Below, piece by piece: positions 26,989 through 35,882 of a stretch of DNA of 64,000 bases (positions within the stretch are counted from its first letter, which is position 1; each line of letters starts with the position of its first letter). The notes below the pieces were generated by a model, which was given only the letters and a program-made list of their open reading frames with translations, did no database searches and was not told the DNA's origin. This DNA comes from Marisalimonas marina (GTDB taxonomy: Bacteria; Pseudomonadota; Alphaproteobacteria; Puniceispirillales; Marisalimonadaceae). A program made the position numbers and the translations under genes. The stretch covers positions 496,001 to 560,000 of the forward strand of contig JAYPPH010000003.1 of assembly GCA_038131365.1 (NCBI GenBank), read 5' to 3'.

Positions 26989-28071
26989 ATGTTGATAAAC
27001 AAAAAATTTTTAAAAATTAATAGTATTATGAAAAAAATAAAATCTCCACATCTTGAGGTAAATGAGGATTGGCTCAATTTAAAAAGAGAACAACCACTTT
27101 ATCCAGATTTGCCCATTATAGATCCACATCATCACCTTTGGGATGTTGGCTTTGGTAAGTACTATGTAGAAGAATTATTAGATGACATTAATGCGTCTGG
27201 TCATAATGTCAAAGCTACTGTCTATATTATGAGTTCTTCCAATACAAAAATATATTCAAAAGAAGGTCCTGAAGAATATAAAACCTTACCAGAAATAGAA
27301 TTTGCTACAAAAGAAGGTAAAAGAAGTGATCTTATTCCAAACAACAATATTAAAGTTAATGCCTCTATAGTGGGCTCACTAGACTTAACTCATGGCAATA
27401 AATTAAAACCTGTAATTGAAAAAGGAATTGAAGTTAGTGAAGGACGCCTTAAGGGAATAAGAATGCTATTAGCATCTCATAAAGATCCTAGAATAACATC
27501 CGGTGCTGTAAAATCAGATTTAGGATTAATGCTTCATCCAAATTTTATTGAGGGAGCTAAATGTCTTCAGGATGCTGGTTTGTCCTTAGATTTTTGGATT
27601 TATCATACACAACTTTTAGAGATGGAACGAATAGCAAAAGCATTACCTGATTTAAATATAATTTTAAATCATATAGGTGGACCAATCCATATTGGTGAAT
27701 ATGAAGGAAAACAAGCACTAACACATAGAGAATGGAGACCAGCAATGATGCGGTTGTCACGTTTACCAAATATAAATGTGAAATTAGGTGGTTTGGGAAT
27801 GGCTCTTAACGGTGCAAAGTTTCATTTAAATGACCAACCACCAAGCTCTATTGAATTATCTGATACTTGGAAGCCATGGATATACGAAACTTTAAATATG
27901 TTTGGCGTTGATAAATGTATGTTTGAAAGTAATTTTCCAGTTGATAAAGGTTCATGTAGTTATGGTTCTCTCTGGAATGCTTTTAAAATAATAGCCAATG
28001 AGATGTCAGAGGATGAGAAAAATAAGCTATTTTATGAAAATGCAGCTAAGACATATAAAATAAAATTTTAA
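26989..28071 (+). CDS. Amidohydrolase family 2 metal-dependent hydrolase
   Basis: A TIM-barrel amidohydrolase of 360 residues (347 if started at the in-frame ATG 27028; neither has a clear ribosome-binding sequence). The metal site shows as IDPHHHLWD near residue 43, His in LNHIGGP, and the final aspartate in FPVDKGS after MFESN. Relatives include 2-pyrone-4,6-dicarboxylate hydrolase, L-fuconolactonase and amidohydrolase-type decarboxylases. It lies divergent from the dioxygenase run and 24 bases before a flavin-dependent oxidoreductase. A lactonase role with sugar acids or an aromatic pathway role are both possible. Confidence 0.8.
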   Translation: MLINKKFLKINSIMKKIKSPHLEVNEDWLNLKREQPLYPDLPIIDPHHHLWDVGFGKYYVEELLDDINASGHNVKATVYIMSSSNTKIYSKEGPEEYKTLPEIEFATKEGKRSDLIPNNNIKVNASIVGSLDLTHGNKLKPVIEKGIEVSEGRLKGIRMLLASHKDPRITSGAVKSDLGLMLHPNFIEGAKCLQDAGLSLDFWIYHTQLLEMERIAKALPDLNIILNHIGGPIHIGEYEGKQALTHREWRPAMMRLSRLPNINVKLGGLGMALNGAKFHLNDQPPSSIELSDTWKPWIYETLNMFGVDKCMFESNFPVDKGSCSYGSLWNAFKIIANEMSEDEKNKLFYENAAKTYKIKF

Positions 28072-28095
28072 AAATTGGTTAGTGAGGTTAACTAA

Positions 28096-29127
28096 ATGCA
28101 TGTTTCCATTCTTGAACAATCTGTTTCTGTTGAAGGCAAACCACAAAACATTACCATTCAAGAAAGCATCAATCTAGCTATCAAGGCAGAAGATCTCGGT
28201 TATAAAAGATTTTGGGTATCAGAACATCATAACCACCCTACTATAGTAGGAAGTGCTCCTGAAGTTTTAATGGCAGCCATTGCAACCAAGACAAAAGAAA
28301 TTAGGATAGGAAGCGCAGGTATTATGTTACCGCATTATGCTCCATTTAAGGTGGCCGAACAATTCAAAGTGTTGGAGGCTATTGCCCCTAATAGAATTGA
28401 TTTAGGTCTAGGAAGAGCTCCCGGTTCAGATGGAAGAACAGCTCTAGCATTAAATCCTAATAGTAGAGAAGACAGCGAGCAATTTCCTGGAAATGTTAGA
28501 GATTTGATTGCTTGGGTTTCAAATGAAAAGTTATTAGAAGGACACCCTTTTCGGCATTTAATAGCACAACCACAAACTGAAACTCTACCAGAAATCTGGA
28601 TGTTGGGCACATCAAATTATGGCGCACAACTTGCTGCTTATCTTGGACTTCCATACTGTTTTGCCCATTTTATTACTGATGGTCAAGGTATGAAAAATGC
28701 TATTGATTTGTATAAATCAGAATTTAAAGCCAGCAAATTATTAAAAAAACCTCATATAAATGTCTGTCTATGGGCTTTAACTGCTAACACAGAAGAAGAG
28801 GCTAAATACCTTTTTTCGTCGCGCGCCGCATGGAAAATAGGAAGAAATTTTGGAACCATAGGACCTATAACCGACCCTGACAATGCGCTTAATATTATTT
28901 CTGAAAACAGTTGGGAAGAACAATACAAGTTTTTATATGAAAACTCATTAGTTGGAGAAGTAGAACAAACTTGTGAAAAAATTAAAAAATTAGTTAAAGA
29001 GAATGATATAGATGAGATATCAATTTTAACTTGGTGCCATAATGAAAAATCAAGAATTAAATCCTACGAATTATTTGCAAACTGTTTTCAATTATCTTCA
29101 AATAAAAAATTTGCAACAACCTACTAA
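28096..29127 (+). CDS. LLM-class flavin-dependent oxidoreductase
   Basis: A 343-residue luciferase-like protein. The YKRFWVSEHHNHP segment near residue 38, the GSAGIMLPHYAPFKVAEQF segment and the GLGRAPGSD loop are those of the YhbW/MsnO8-like single-component branch. Such enzymes use FMN supplied by a reductase, and most have no assigned substrate. It probably shares a transcript with the amidohydrolase 24 bases upstream. Confidence 0.85.
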   Translation: MHVSILEQSVSVEGKPQNITIQESINLAIKAEDLGYKRFWVSEHHNHPTIVGSAPEVLMAAIATKTKEIRIGSAGIMLPHYAPFKVAEQFKVLEAIAPNRIDLGLGRAPGSDGRTALALNPNSREDSEQFPGNVRDLIAWVSNEKLLEGHPFRHLIAQPQTETLPEIWMLGTSNYGAQLAAYLGLPYCFAHFITDGQGMKNAIDLYKSEFKASKLLKKPHINVCLWALTANTEEEAKYLFSSRAAWKIGRNFGTIGPITDPDNALNIISENSWEEQYKFLYENSLVGEVEQTCEKIKKLVKENDIDEISILTWCHNEKSRIKSYELFANCFQLSSNKKFATTY

Positions 29128-29169
29128 TAAATTGAATTTTTTCATTTAGCTCTTATATCTACTAACAGA

Positions 29170-29781
29170 ATGGAGATAAAATTGTTTTCTAAAGCTTTTA
29201 TATGTAAATTAAAAACTTTTTTCATTTTTATCTTTTTAATATCTTTAAGCGCGTGTAGTAAAATTGAAATGGAACAATTTAAAAATAATACCCCTAAACT
29301 AGATTTATTTTCATTTTTTGAAGGTAATACAGTTGCCTATGGTATTTTTGAAGATAGATTTGGAAATTTAAAAAGACAATTTAGAGTAAATATTTCCGGT
29401 ACAATTATTGACGATAAGTTAACTCTAGATGAGGATTTCCTATACGATGATGGCGAAAAAGACAAACGTGTCTGGAAAATAAAAAAAATTACTGAAGAAG
29501 ATAAAATAACATATGAAGGTCAAGCCGAAGATATTGAAGGCACAGCCACTGGATCAATTTCTGGTAATACACTTAACTGGTCATATGATATTTATCTCAA
29601 TATTAAAGGATCCAATATCAAAGTTCATTTTAATGATTGGATATACAAACAAAGTGAAAACTTAGCTATTAACAGAGCTTATGTAAGTAAATTTGGTATA
29701 AATATTGGATCTGTAACATTGGTATTTTTAAGAGGTCAAGTTGCAAACCAAATAGGTCCCCTGAATCTTAAAAACTGGTAA
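29170..29781 (+). CDS. DUF3833 lipoprotein
   Basis: The 203-residue product begins with a basic and hydrophobic signal and a lipobox LSAC, so it is a lipoprotein with a mature length near 175. The mature part matches the DUF3833 pattern (FFEGNTVAYGIFEDRFGNLKR, split by the conserved GNLKRQF start, and later VSKFGINIGSVTLVF). Function of DUF3833 is not established. The next two genes encode a secreted chalcone-isomerase-like protein and a YciB-like membrane protein, suggesting a role in the envelope or in lipid modification. Confidence 0.8.
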   Translation: MEIKLFSKAFICKLKTFFIFIFLISLSACSKIEMEQFKNNTPKLDLFSFFEGNTVAYGIFEDRFGNLKRQFRVNISGTIIDDKLTLDEDFLYDDGEKDKRVWKIKKITEEDKITYEGQAEDIEGTATGSISGNTLNWSYDIYLNIKGSNIKVHFNDWIYKQSENLAINRAYVSKFGINIGSVTLVFLRGQVANQIGPLNLKNW

Positions 29782-29787
29782 TAGTAG

Positions 29788-30345
29788 ATGCCAAGAAAAA
29801 TATATTTTGTTTTCACGCTAATTTTTATGTGTTTTCCTCAATTCGCAACTTCAAATATTAATGAGAAAACAGAAGATAACCAAAAAACTCAAAAAATACT
29901 TAGCAATTACTTCTCCAAATATTTATTAGTTGGGAAAGCAAATTTTCAATTTCTTTTTTGGAATATGTATGACGCAAAACTTGTTTCTGAAAATGGGAAA
30001 TATCCGTCAAATAAATTTGCTTTAATTTTAAAATATAATAGAGAATTCAAAAAAGATAGCGTTGTAGATGAAACAATTAATCAACTTAAAAAGCAAAAAA
30101 CATTTAACGCTAATGAAATAGGTAAAGTAAAGTTGCTTTTAAATAAAGCATTTAGAGATATAAAAAAAAATAATACATTTATTGGTATTAGGAATGATAA
30201 TGAGGCTATCTTTTATTTTGAAAATGAAAAAGTATTAGAAACAAAAAATATTGAATTTATAAAACTTTTTTTTGACATTTGGTTAAGGAAAGATAGTCAA
30301 AACCCAAAATTTACAAATAAACTCTTAGGTTTATCTAAAGGTTAA
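29788..30345 (+). CDS. Chalcone isomerase-like secreted protein
   Basis: A 185-residue protein with a signal peptide (about residues 1-22, ending FATS). The body follows the bacterial chalcone-isomerase-like pattern: VGKANFQFLFWNMYDAKLVS, then ALILKYNREFKKD, a hydrophilic mid part, IFYFENEKVLETK and FFDIWLRKDSQNPKFTNKLLG. In bacteria these are not flavonoid enzymes; the fold may bind fatty acids. It sits six bases after the DUF3833 gene and four before the YciB-like gene. Confidence 0.78.
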   Translation: MPRKIYFVFTLIFMCFPQFATSNINEKTEDNQKTQKILSNYFSKYLLVGKANFQFLFWNMYDAKLVSENGKYPSNKFALILKYNREFKKDSVVDETINQLKKQKTFNANEIGKVKLLLNKAFRDIKKNNTFIGIRNDNEAIFYFENEKVLETKNIEFIKLFFDIWLRKDSQNPKFTNKLLGLSKG

Positions 30346-30349
30346 TTAT

Positions 30350-30889
30350 ATGCGGTTAAGTGCATTTTTCTTTGAAATCGTTCCTTTATCTGGATTTTTT
30401 ATTGGTTCCCAGTATTACAGTTTAATAACTGCTGCTATCATATCATTTATTCTTGGCGTCATAGTCATGCTAACATTCTACGTGATAGAAAAACGTGTTT
30501 CTAAATTTCAGATCTTCGGAATTTCTATGTCAGCCCTTTTTACTTTTTTTGCATATTCATTTAATGATGAAGAATTTGTTAAAATTCAACCAACAATTTT
30601 TAATGGTTTTTTTAGTGCTGTTTTATTAATTGGGATTCTGAAAAAGAAAGCTATGATGAAACAGTTTTTTGGATCACAATTTTCTCTTAACGATGAAACT
30701 TGGTATAAGCTAAGTCTAAGATGGGGTTTGTTTTTTTTATTTTTAACACTTATTAATGAAATTTCTTGGAGATATCTTCAGACAGAAGATTGGGTTTTTA
30801 TTAAAGTTTTTGTTCTATCCCCTTTAGTTGGAATTTTTATGTTGTGTCAACTACCTATCACGCTTAGAGGAAGAATAAAGGAAAAATAA
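30350..30889 (+). CDS. Septation protein A (YciB/IspZ) family membrane protein
   Basis: A 179-residue membrane protein with about five segments and the YciB pattern: a first helix starting FFEIVPLSGFFIGSQ, the central QPTIFNGFFSAVLLIG, and WRYLQTEDWVFIKVFVLSPL near the end. YciB interacts with division and elongation proteins and affects envelope homeostasis. It ends a three-gene operon with DUF3833 and the chalcone-isomerase-like protein. Confidence 0.8.
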   Translation: MRLSAFFFEIVPLSGFFIGSQYYSLITAAIISFILGVIVMLTFYVIEKRVSKFQIFGISMSALFTFFAYSFNDEEFVKIQPTIFNGFFSAVLLIGILKKKAMMKQFFGSQFSLNDETWYKLSLRWGLFFLFLTLINEISWRYLQTEDWVFIKVFVLSPLVGIFMLCQLPITLRGRIKEK

Positions 30890-30923
30890 ATTTATTTAAG
30901 GAACAGAACTTTGGAGACATTTA

Positions 30924-32078
30924 ATGAAAATAAAGATAATTGATGTTACTGTTCATGTCATCAAGTCAAAACTAGACAAACCTTTTGCATTTTCTCAAGG
31001 TTGGGTTAACGAAAGATCAGCAACACTTATTGAAATTAAAACAAATGAGGGTATCGCTGGCTGGGGTGAAGCGTTTTGTCAGGGTTTAGAACCCCCTGAA
31101 ATTTCTGCAGCAGTTATCGAAAATGCTCTAAAACCTATTTTATTAGAACAATGTCCGTTAGATATAGAAGTCCTTTGGCACAAAATGTATAGCACGACAA
31201 GGGATTACGGAAGAAAAGGTTCTGTCATATCTGCTATTAGTGCTGTAGATATCGCTCTTTGGGACATTGCTGGCAAATACTATAATGAGCCAATCCATCA
31301 ATTATTGGGAGGTGCTTTTAGAAATAAAATTAAACCTTACGCTACTGGTTTTTACAGATTAAAAGGTAAAGGTGAAGCTAATAGGTTAGCAGAAGAAGCT
31401 ATATCTCATTATGAAAATGGTTTCGATCATATGAAAGTAAAACTTGGTTTTGGAATAGAAGACGATCTTAAATGTATGGAAAGTATATACAGTGCATTAA
31501 AAAATAAAAATGTTACTCTTATGATAGATACCAATCATGCTTATGGAAGATCTGAAGCCCTACTCCTAGGCAAACAATTAGAAGATTATCGTTTAAGATG
31601 GTATGAAGAACCAGTGGTTCCTGAAGATATAAATGGATACTCTGAGCTAAAATCAAAATTAAATATACCGATAGCAGGTGGTGAAAATGAGCACACACTA
31701 TTTGGATTTAAATCACTCTTCGAAAATAATGCCGTTGATATTGCTCAACCTGACATTGGTTCATGTGGTGGTATAACAGGAGCAAAACAAATTATAAACT
31801 TAGCACATAGTTTTGGAGTTGAAGTGAACCCTCATGTATGGGGTTCTGCAATTGCTCAAGCTGCTTCCATTCAAGTGATTGCATCAATTCCATTAACTCA
31901 TTTTTCAATCTTCGCCAGAGAACCTATCTTAGAGTATGATCAATCAAGTCATCCGTTTAGAAGAGAATTACTTACATCACCCATTGAACTAGTGAATGGA
32001 ATGATAAACGTACCTAAGGGAAAAGGTTTAGGAATTGATATAAATTTAAATACAATTAAAAAATATAAAACAAATTGA
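30924..32078 (+). CDS. Mandelate racemase/muconate lactonizing enzyme family (sugar-acid dehydratase or epimerase)
   Basis: A 384-residue enolase-superfamily protein. The KxK base motif is in HMKVKLGFG; metal ligands are Asp in MIDTNHAYG, Glu in WYEEPV and Glu in AGGENEHT. The second base pair is Asp in AQPDIGS and His in VNPHVWGSA, typical of the mandelate racemase subgroup that includes acid-sugar dehydratases. It starts after the envelope operon (35 bases) with AAGGAACAG far upstream, and the epoxide-hydrolase-like gene follows after eight bases. The substrate is not predictable. Confidence 0.85.
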   Translation: MKIKIIDVTVHVIKSKLDKPFAFSQGWVNERSATLIEIKTNEGIAGWGEAFCQGLEPPEISAAVIENALKPILLEQCPLDIEVLWHKMYSTTRDYGRKGSVISAISAVDIALWDIAGKYYNEPIHQLLGGAFRNKIKPYATGFYRLKGKGEANRLAEEAISHYENGFDHMKVKLGFGIEDDLKCMESIYSALKNKNVTLMIDTNHAYGRSEALLLGKQLEDYRLRWYEEPVVPEDINGYSELKSKLNIPIAGGENEHTLFGFKSLFENNAVDIAQPDIGSCGGITGAKQIINLAHSFGVEVNPHVWGSAIAQAASIQVIASIPLTHFSIFAREPILEYDQSSHPFRRELLTSPIELVNGMINVPKGKGLGIDINLNTIKKYKTN

Positions 32079-32086
32079 AATAAAAT

Positions 32087-33205
32087 ATGCTTGAACTTTT
32101 AGATCCAGTTATAAAATCTCATCATACAGAAATATCAAATGGCCTAAATGTGCATTACTTAGAAGCTAATTTGAACAAGCCAAAGAATCCAACAGCCTTA
32201 CTTCTGCATGGTTTTCCCGAATTGAGCTTTAGTTGGAGAAAAATTATACCTGAATTAGCAAAAAAAGGATTCAGAGTTATTGCTCCTGATATGAGAGGAT
32301 ATGGTCTAACGACAGGAGGCAAAAAAGAATTTAACACAGACATTTCTGAATACCGGTTATTAAATTTAAGTACTGATATAATAAGTCTTCTCAGTTCTTT
32401 AAATATTGATAAAATTGATTTATTAGTTGGACATGATGCTGGATCATCAGTTGCTGCTGTATCTGCACTTATAAGACCAGACATTTTTAAATCTGTAGTT
32501 ATGATGAGTGCTCCATATGCTGGCACACCAAATATAAATACTAGTTTGACATATGAAGATCCTATTCATGAAGATTTAGAAAAATTAGACCCTCCTAGAA
32601 AACACTACCAATGGTATTATTCTACAATTGAAGCCAACAAAGATATGCATCTAGAAAAAAAGGAATTACACAGATTTTTAAGAGCATATTATCACATGAA
32701 AAGTGCCGACTGGGAAGAAAACGCACCATATAAATTAAACGCTTGGGATGCTGAAAATTTAGCTAAAATGCCAGAATATTATATCATGCAACTTAATAAA
32801 AATATGGTTGAGAGCGTTATGCCACATCACCCTAAAAATAACTGCTATGATAATTGGTTAAATGATAGAGAATTAGAAGTTTACACCAATAGTTTTTTAG
32901 AAAATAGTTTTCAACCTGCACTGAATTGGTATAGGTGTATGACTTCAAACTATATTAATAGTGACTTAAGAATTTTTTCAGATAAAAAGATTGATGTTCC
33001 TGCTTGTTTTATAGCAGGTACCAAGGATTGGGGTATATATCAAAAACCAGGAGCATTGGATATTATGGAACAAAAGTTATGTTCAAATTATAAAGGCACT
33101 TATATTATCCAAAATGCAGGGCATTGGGTTCAACAAGAAAAACCTCAAGAAGTAGCGAAAGTTTTAATAAACTTTTACAATCAAAATAATAGTTTCCAGG
33201 AATAA
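32087..33205 (+). CDS. Alpha/beta hydrolase, epoxide hydrolase-like
   Basis: A 372-residue alpha/beta hydrolase. The oxyanion motif is LLHGFPELSFSWR, the nucleophile is Asp in VGHDAGSSV (a GHDAG elbow as in epoxide hydrolases and haloacetate dehalogenases), and the catalytic His is in NAGHWVQQE. The lid between about residues 150 and 290 is long. It is flanked without gaps by an enolase-superfamily gene and an exporter gene, so the three probably form an operon. Natural substrate unknown. Confidence 0.82.
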   Translation: MLELLDPVIKSHHTEISNGLNVHYLEANLNKPKNPTALLLHGFPELSFSWRKIIPELAKKGFRVIAPDMRGYGLTTGGKKEFNTDISEYRLLNLSTDIISLLSSLNIDKIDLLVGHDAGSSVAAVSALIRPDIFKSVVMMSAPYAGTPNINTSLTYEDPIHEDLEKLDPPRKHYQWYYSTIEANKDMHLEKKELHRFLRAYYHMKSADWEENAPYKLNAWDAENLAKMPEYYIMQLNKNMVESVMPHHPKNNCYDNWLNDRELEVYTNSFLENSFQPALNWYRCMTSNYINSDLRIFSDKKIDVPACFIAGTKDWGIYQKPGALDIMEQKLCSNYKGTYIIQNAGHWVQQEKPQEVAKVLINFYNQNNSFQE

Positions 33206-33207
33206 TA

Positions 33208-34110
33208 TTGTACTCTTTTTTATCTGGAAATTTATTTAAGGGAATTGGAATTGCCACTATTGGTGCATTAGTTCTGTCACCTGATACATTATTTATGAGA
33301 TGGTCTGAGATGGACGCTTGGTCTATGTTAACCTGGCGGGGTTTTCAAATGGGATTAATGCTGATCTTATTTTCTAGTTTTTTTAAAGTTTACAGAAAAA
33401 ACTTTCTAACAATTTTCTCTCCCGTTGGTTTTGGAATTATATTAACTCAAATATTTAGTTCTATATTTTTTACGTATGGTGTCGCAGAAACGTCAGTTTC
33501 ATTAATTTTATTCTGTCTTGCAACATCTCCAATTTTTGCATCAATATTTTCAATTTTCATTCTTAAAGAAAAAACAACATTTTCTACATGGGTAACTGCA
33601 TTTTTTGCATTAATAGGTGTAGGTATATCAGTGGCAAATGGAGAAAATGTTTTAAATGCTCCTCAAGGCAGTGTTTTTGTTGGGACAATATGCGGTGTGG
33701 GCGCTGCTGCGACATTAGGTTTAAGTCTGGTATTTCTAAGAAGCAAACCTGACATTCCTGCTATGACCGTTACTGGAATTAGTTCAATTGGATATGGCAT
33801 TGTTGGATTGCTAATTGTATCACCAGATCTACTTTTTAAAGGTGACTTAATTGCTATTTCTTTATCTGGCTTAATAATTCTTCCAATTTCGTTTGCATGC
33901 TTAACTTTTGCAACTAGATATACACAAGCTTCTAATATCGGACTTTTAATGCTTTTAGAAACTTCTCTTGGTCCATTTTGGGTTTGGCTTGGTACTAATG
34001 AGACACCTAATATCTATATGATAATGGGTGGCATTGTCGTCATTCTAAGCCTTGCGTGGTATATTCTTGTGGATCAGATAAATATTTCTGTTACAAAAAC
34101 TAAAAAATGA
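33208..34110 (+). CDS. EamA/DMT-family transporter
   Basis: A 300-residue protein with ten predicted membrane segments in two EamA repeats (about 10-145 and 155-290), with FILKEKTTFSTWVTAFFAL closing the first repeat. DMT family members export or import metabolites of many kinds. It starts with TTG at 33208, with AGGA eight bases upstream and only two bases after the hydrolase stop; an ATG start would need deeper truncation. The cargo is unknown. Confidence 0.82.
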   Translation: MYSFLSGNLFKGIGIATIGALVLSPDTLFMRWSEMDAWSMLTWRGFQMGLMLILFSSFFKVYRKNFLTIFSPVGFGIILTQIFSSIFFTYGVAETSVSLILFCLATSPIFASIFSIFILKEKTTFSTWVTAFFALIGVGISVANGENVLNAPQGSVFVGTICGVGAAATLGLSLVFLRSKPDIPAMTVTGISSIGYGIVGLLIVSPDLLFKGDLIAISLSGLIILPISFACLTFATRYTQASNIGLLMLLETSLGPFWVWLGTNETPNIYMIMGGIVVILSLAWYILVDQINISVTKTKK

Positions 34111-34149
34111 GGAATACAATTTTTCCCATAAAAATATTTTGATAAATAA

Positions 34150-34548
34150 TCAAAAGGAAAAATCACTCACTAACTTTGTCCTATACTCTTTAGTTTTTTT
34201 ATCAAGCTTGGAATATTCTCTTCCCCAAACTGGTCCTGGCCATGCAACATCATCTATTTTTCTCAATACAACGTGAATATGTAGTTGTGATACAACATTA
34301 CCTAACATTCCAATATTTATTTTGTCGTAATGTAAAAGAGATTTTAAAGACTTACCTAAGTCTATAGAAAAATTCATAAGATGATTTCTTTCAATTAAAT
34401 TTAAATCACTCAATTCAATTAAATTAGGCTTTTTAGGTATCAAAACTAACCAAAAAATTTCTTCTACATCCATTAGTCTAATTTGGAAACTTTCAAGATC
34501 CTTTATGAGAAAAGTATCATTTTCTAATCTCTTATCTAATGTAAACAC
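34150..34548 (-). CDS. HIT-family protein
   Basis: The 132-residue protein is a histidine triad (HIT) family member, recognised from VVSQLHIHVVLR near residue 86-96 followed by WPGPVWG. His90 and His92 are present but the first triad position is Gln88. That substitution is a known feature of one alphaproteobacterial HIT branch, whose members are annotated as dinucleoside-polyphosphate or nucleotide hydrolases. It is convergent with the EamA gene and transcribed alone. Confidence 0.82.
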   Translation of the reverse strand: MFTLDKRLENDTFLIKDLESFQIRLMDVEEIFWLVLIPKKPNLIELSDLNLIERNHLMNFSIDLGKSLKSLLHYDKINIGMLGNVVSQLHIHVVLRKIDDVAWPGPVWGREYSKLDKKTKEYRTKLVSDFSF

Positions 34549-34630
34549 TTCAAATTCCTATTAAATTAATTTAATTTAAATATGTCATTATTTATTAATC
34601 TAGTTAACTGTCTAAATAAAGGATTTAACG

Positions 34631-35869
34631 ATGGTCAAAGAAACAAATATATCAATTAATAGTGAAAGACTTTGGGATACTTTAATGACCATGGCTAAAA
34701 TAGGTCCCGGCATTGCTGGAGGTAATAACAGGCAGACTGTAACGCCGGAAGATGGAGAAGCTAGAAAATTATTACAGAAGTGGTCTGAAGATGCAGGAAT
34801 GACTATGAAAGTAGATCAACTTGGGTCAATGTTCTTCAAAAGAGAAGGAACAGATAAGAATGCTCTTCCTGTTGTTATAGGCAGTCATTTAGACACGCAA
34901 CCTACTGGTGGGAAATATGATGGTGTTCTTGGAGTTTTAGCTGGATTAGAAATTGTTAGAACTTTAAACGATTTAAACATTCAAACAAAACACCCAATAT
35001 TTGTTGTAAATTGGACCAATGAAGAGGGTTCCCGCTTTCCTCCGGCAATGATGGCATCAGCTGGTTATGCTGGAATATATGGTGTTGATACCCTTCTCTC
35101 AGCAAAAGATGCAGAAGGAAATATTTTTGGAGATGAACTTGACAAAATTGGATGGAAAGGATCAGAACCTGTTGGAGCACAAAAATTCCACTGCTACTAC
35201 GAATTACATATTGAACAAGGACCAATATTAGAAACAGAGGGAATTGATATCGGAATAGTAACTCATGGGCAGGGCCTTAAGTGGTTGGAGTTCAAGCTAA
35301 ACGGTAAAGAGCAACATACCGGCACTACACCAATGAATGTAAGAAAAGATGCATCTCTGGCTATGTCAGAAATAATTTTGGCTGTAAACAATATAGCTAA
35401 TCAAAATCAACCTAACGCACTAGGCAGTGTTGGTCATATTGAAGTATCTCCCAATTCTAGAAATGTAATTGCAGGTGAAACGTTATTTACTGTTGATATT
35501 AGGTCACCAGATATTGATAAACTAAATAAAATGGAAAAAGAGTTAGAAAAAGCAGCTAATGAAATATGCAGAAAGTATAATATTGAAATCAATATAGAAC
35601 AAATTGGTGGTTTTGATCCTGTTAAGTTTGATGAAGAATGTTTAGATCATCTCAGAACTAATGCAAAAAAGTTTGGATATTCTTATAAAGATATAGTCTC
35701 AGGTGCAGGTCATGACGCGTGCTGGATAAATACCGTCGTTCCTTCTGCTATGATTATGTGCCCTTGTGTAGATGGATTAAGCCACAATGAAGCAGAAGAG
35801 ATAAAACCTGAATGGGCTAACTCAAGCACAAATGTTTTACTTCATGCAGCTATAGCATCCGCAAGTTAA
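34631..35869 (+). CDS. N-carbamoyl-L-amino acid hydrolase / allantoate amidohydrolase family (M20)
   Basis: A 412-residue Zn-dependent M20-type amidohydrolase. Metal ligands are visible in IGSHLDTQPTGGKYDGVLG, WTNEEGSRF, YYELHIEQGP and the C-terminal LSHNEAE; GAGHDACWI is also typical. The family hydrolyses N-carbamoyl amino acids, 3-ureidopropionate or allantoate. AAAGGA precedes the ATG. No allantoinase or dihydropyrimidinase is adjacent, so substrate is open. With the oxoprolinase/hydantoinase at 16445 it may complete a hydantoin-type route, but they are far apart. Confidence 0.85.
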   Translation: MVKETNISINSERLWDTLMTMAKIGPGIAGGNNRQTVTPEDGEARKLLQKWSEDAGMTMKVDQLGSMFFKREGTDKNALPVVIGSHLDTQPTGGKYDGVLGVLAGLEIVRTLNDLNIQTKHPIFVVNWTNEEGSRFPPAMMASAGYAGIYGVDTLLSAKDAEGNIFGDELDKIGWKGSEPVGAQKFHCYYELHIEQGPILETEGIDIGIVTHGQGLKWLEFKLNGKEQHTGTTPMNVRKDASLAMSEIILAVNNIANQNQPNALGSVGHIEVSPNSRNVIAGETLFTVDIRSPDIDKLNKMEKELEKAANEICRKYNIEINIEQIGGFDPVKFDEECLDHLRTNAKKFGYSYKDIVSGAGHDACWINTVVPSAMIMCPCVDGLSHNEAEEIKPEWANSSTNVLLHAAIASAS

Positions 35870-35882
35870 ATTCTAGCATATT

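Noticed and set aside
34137..34155. TTTTGAT/ATCAAAA hairpin between EamA and HIT genes
   Set aside because: Seven-base A/T-rich stem overlapping a stop codon, without a firm T-run; not convincing.
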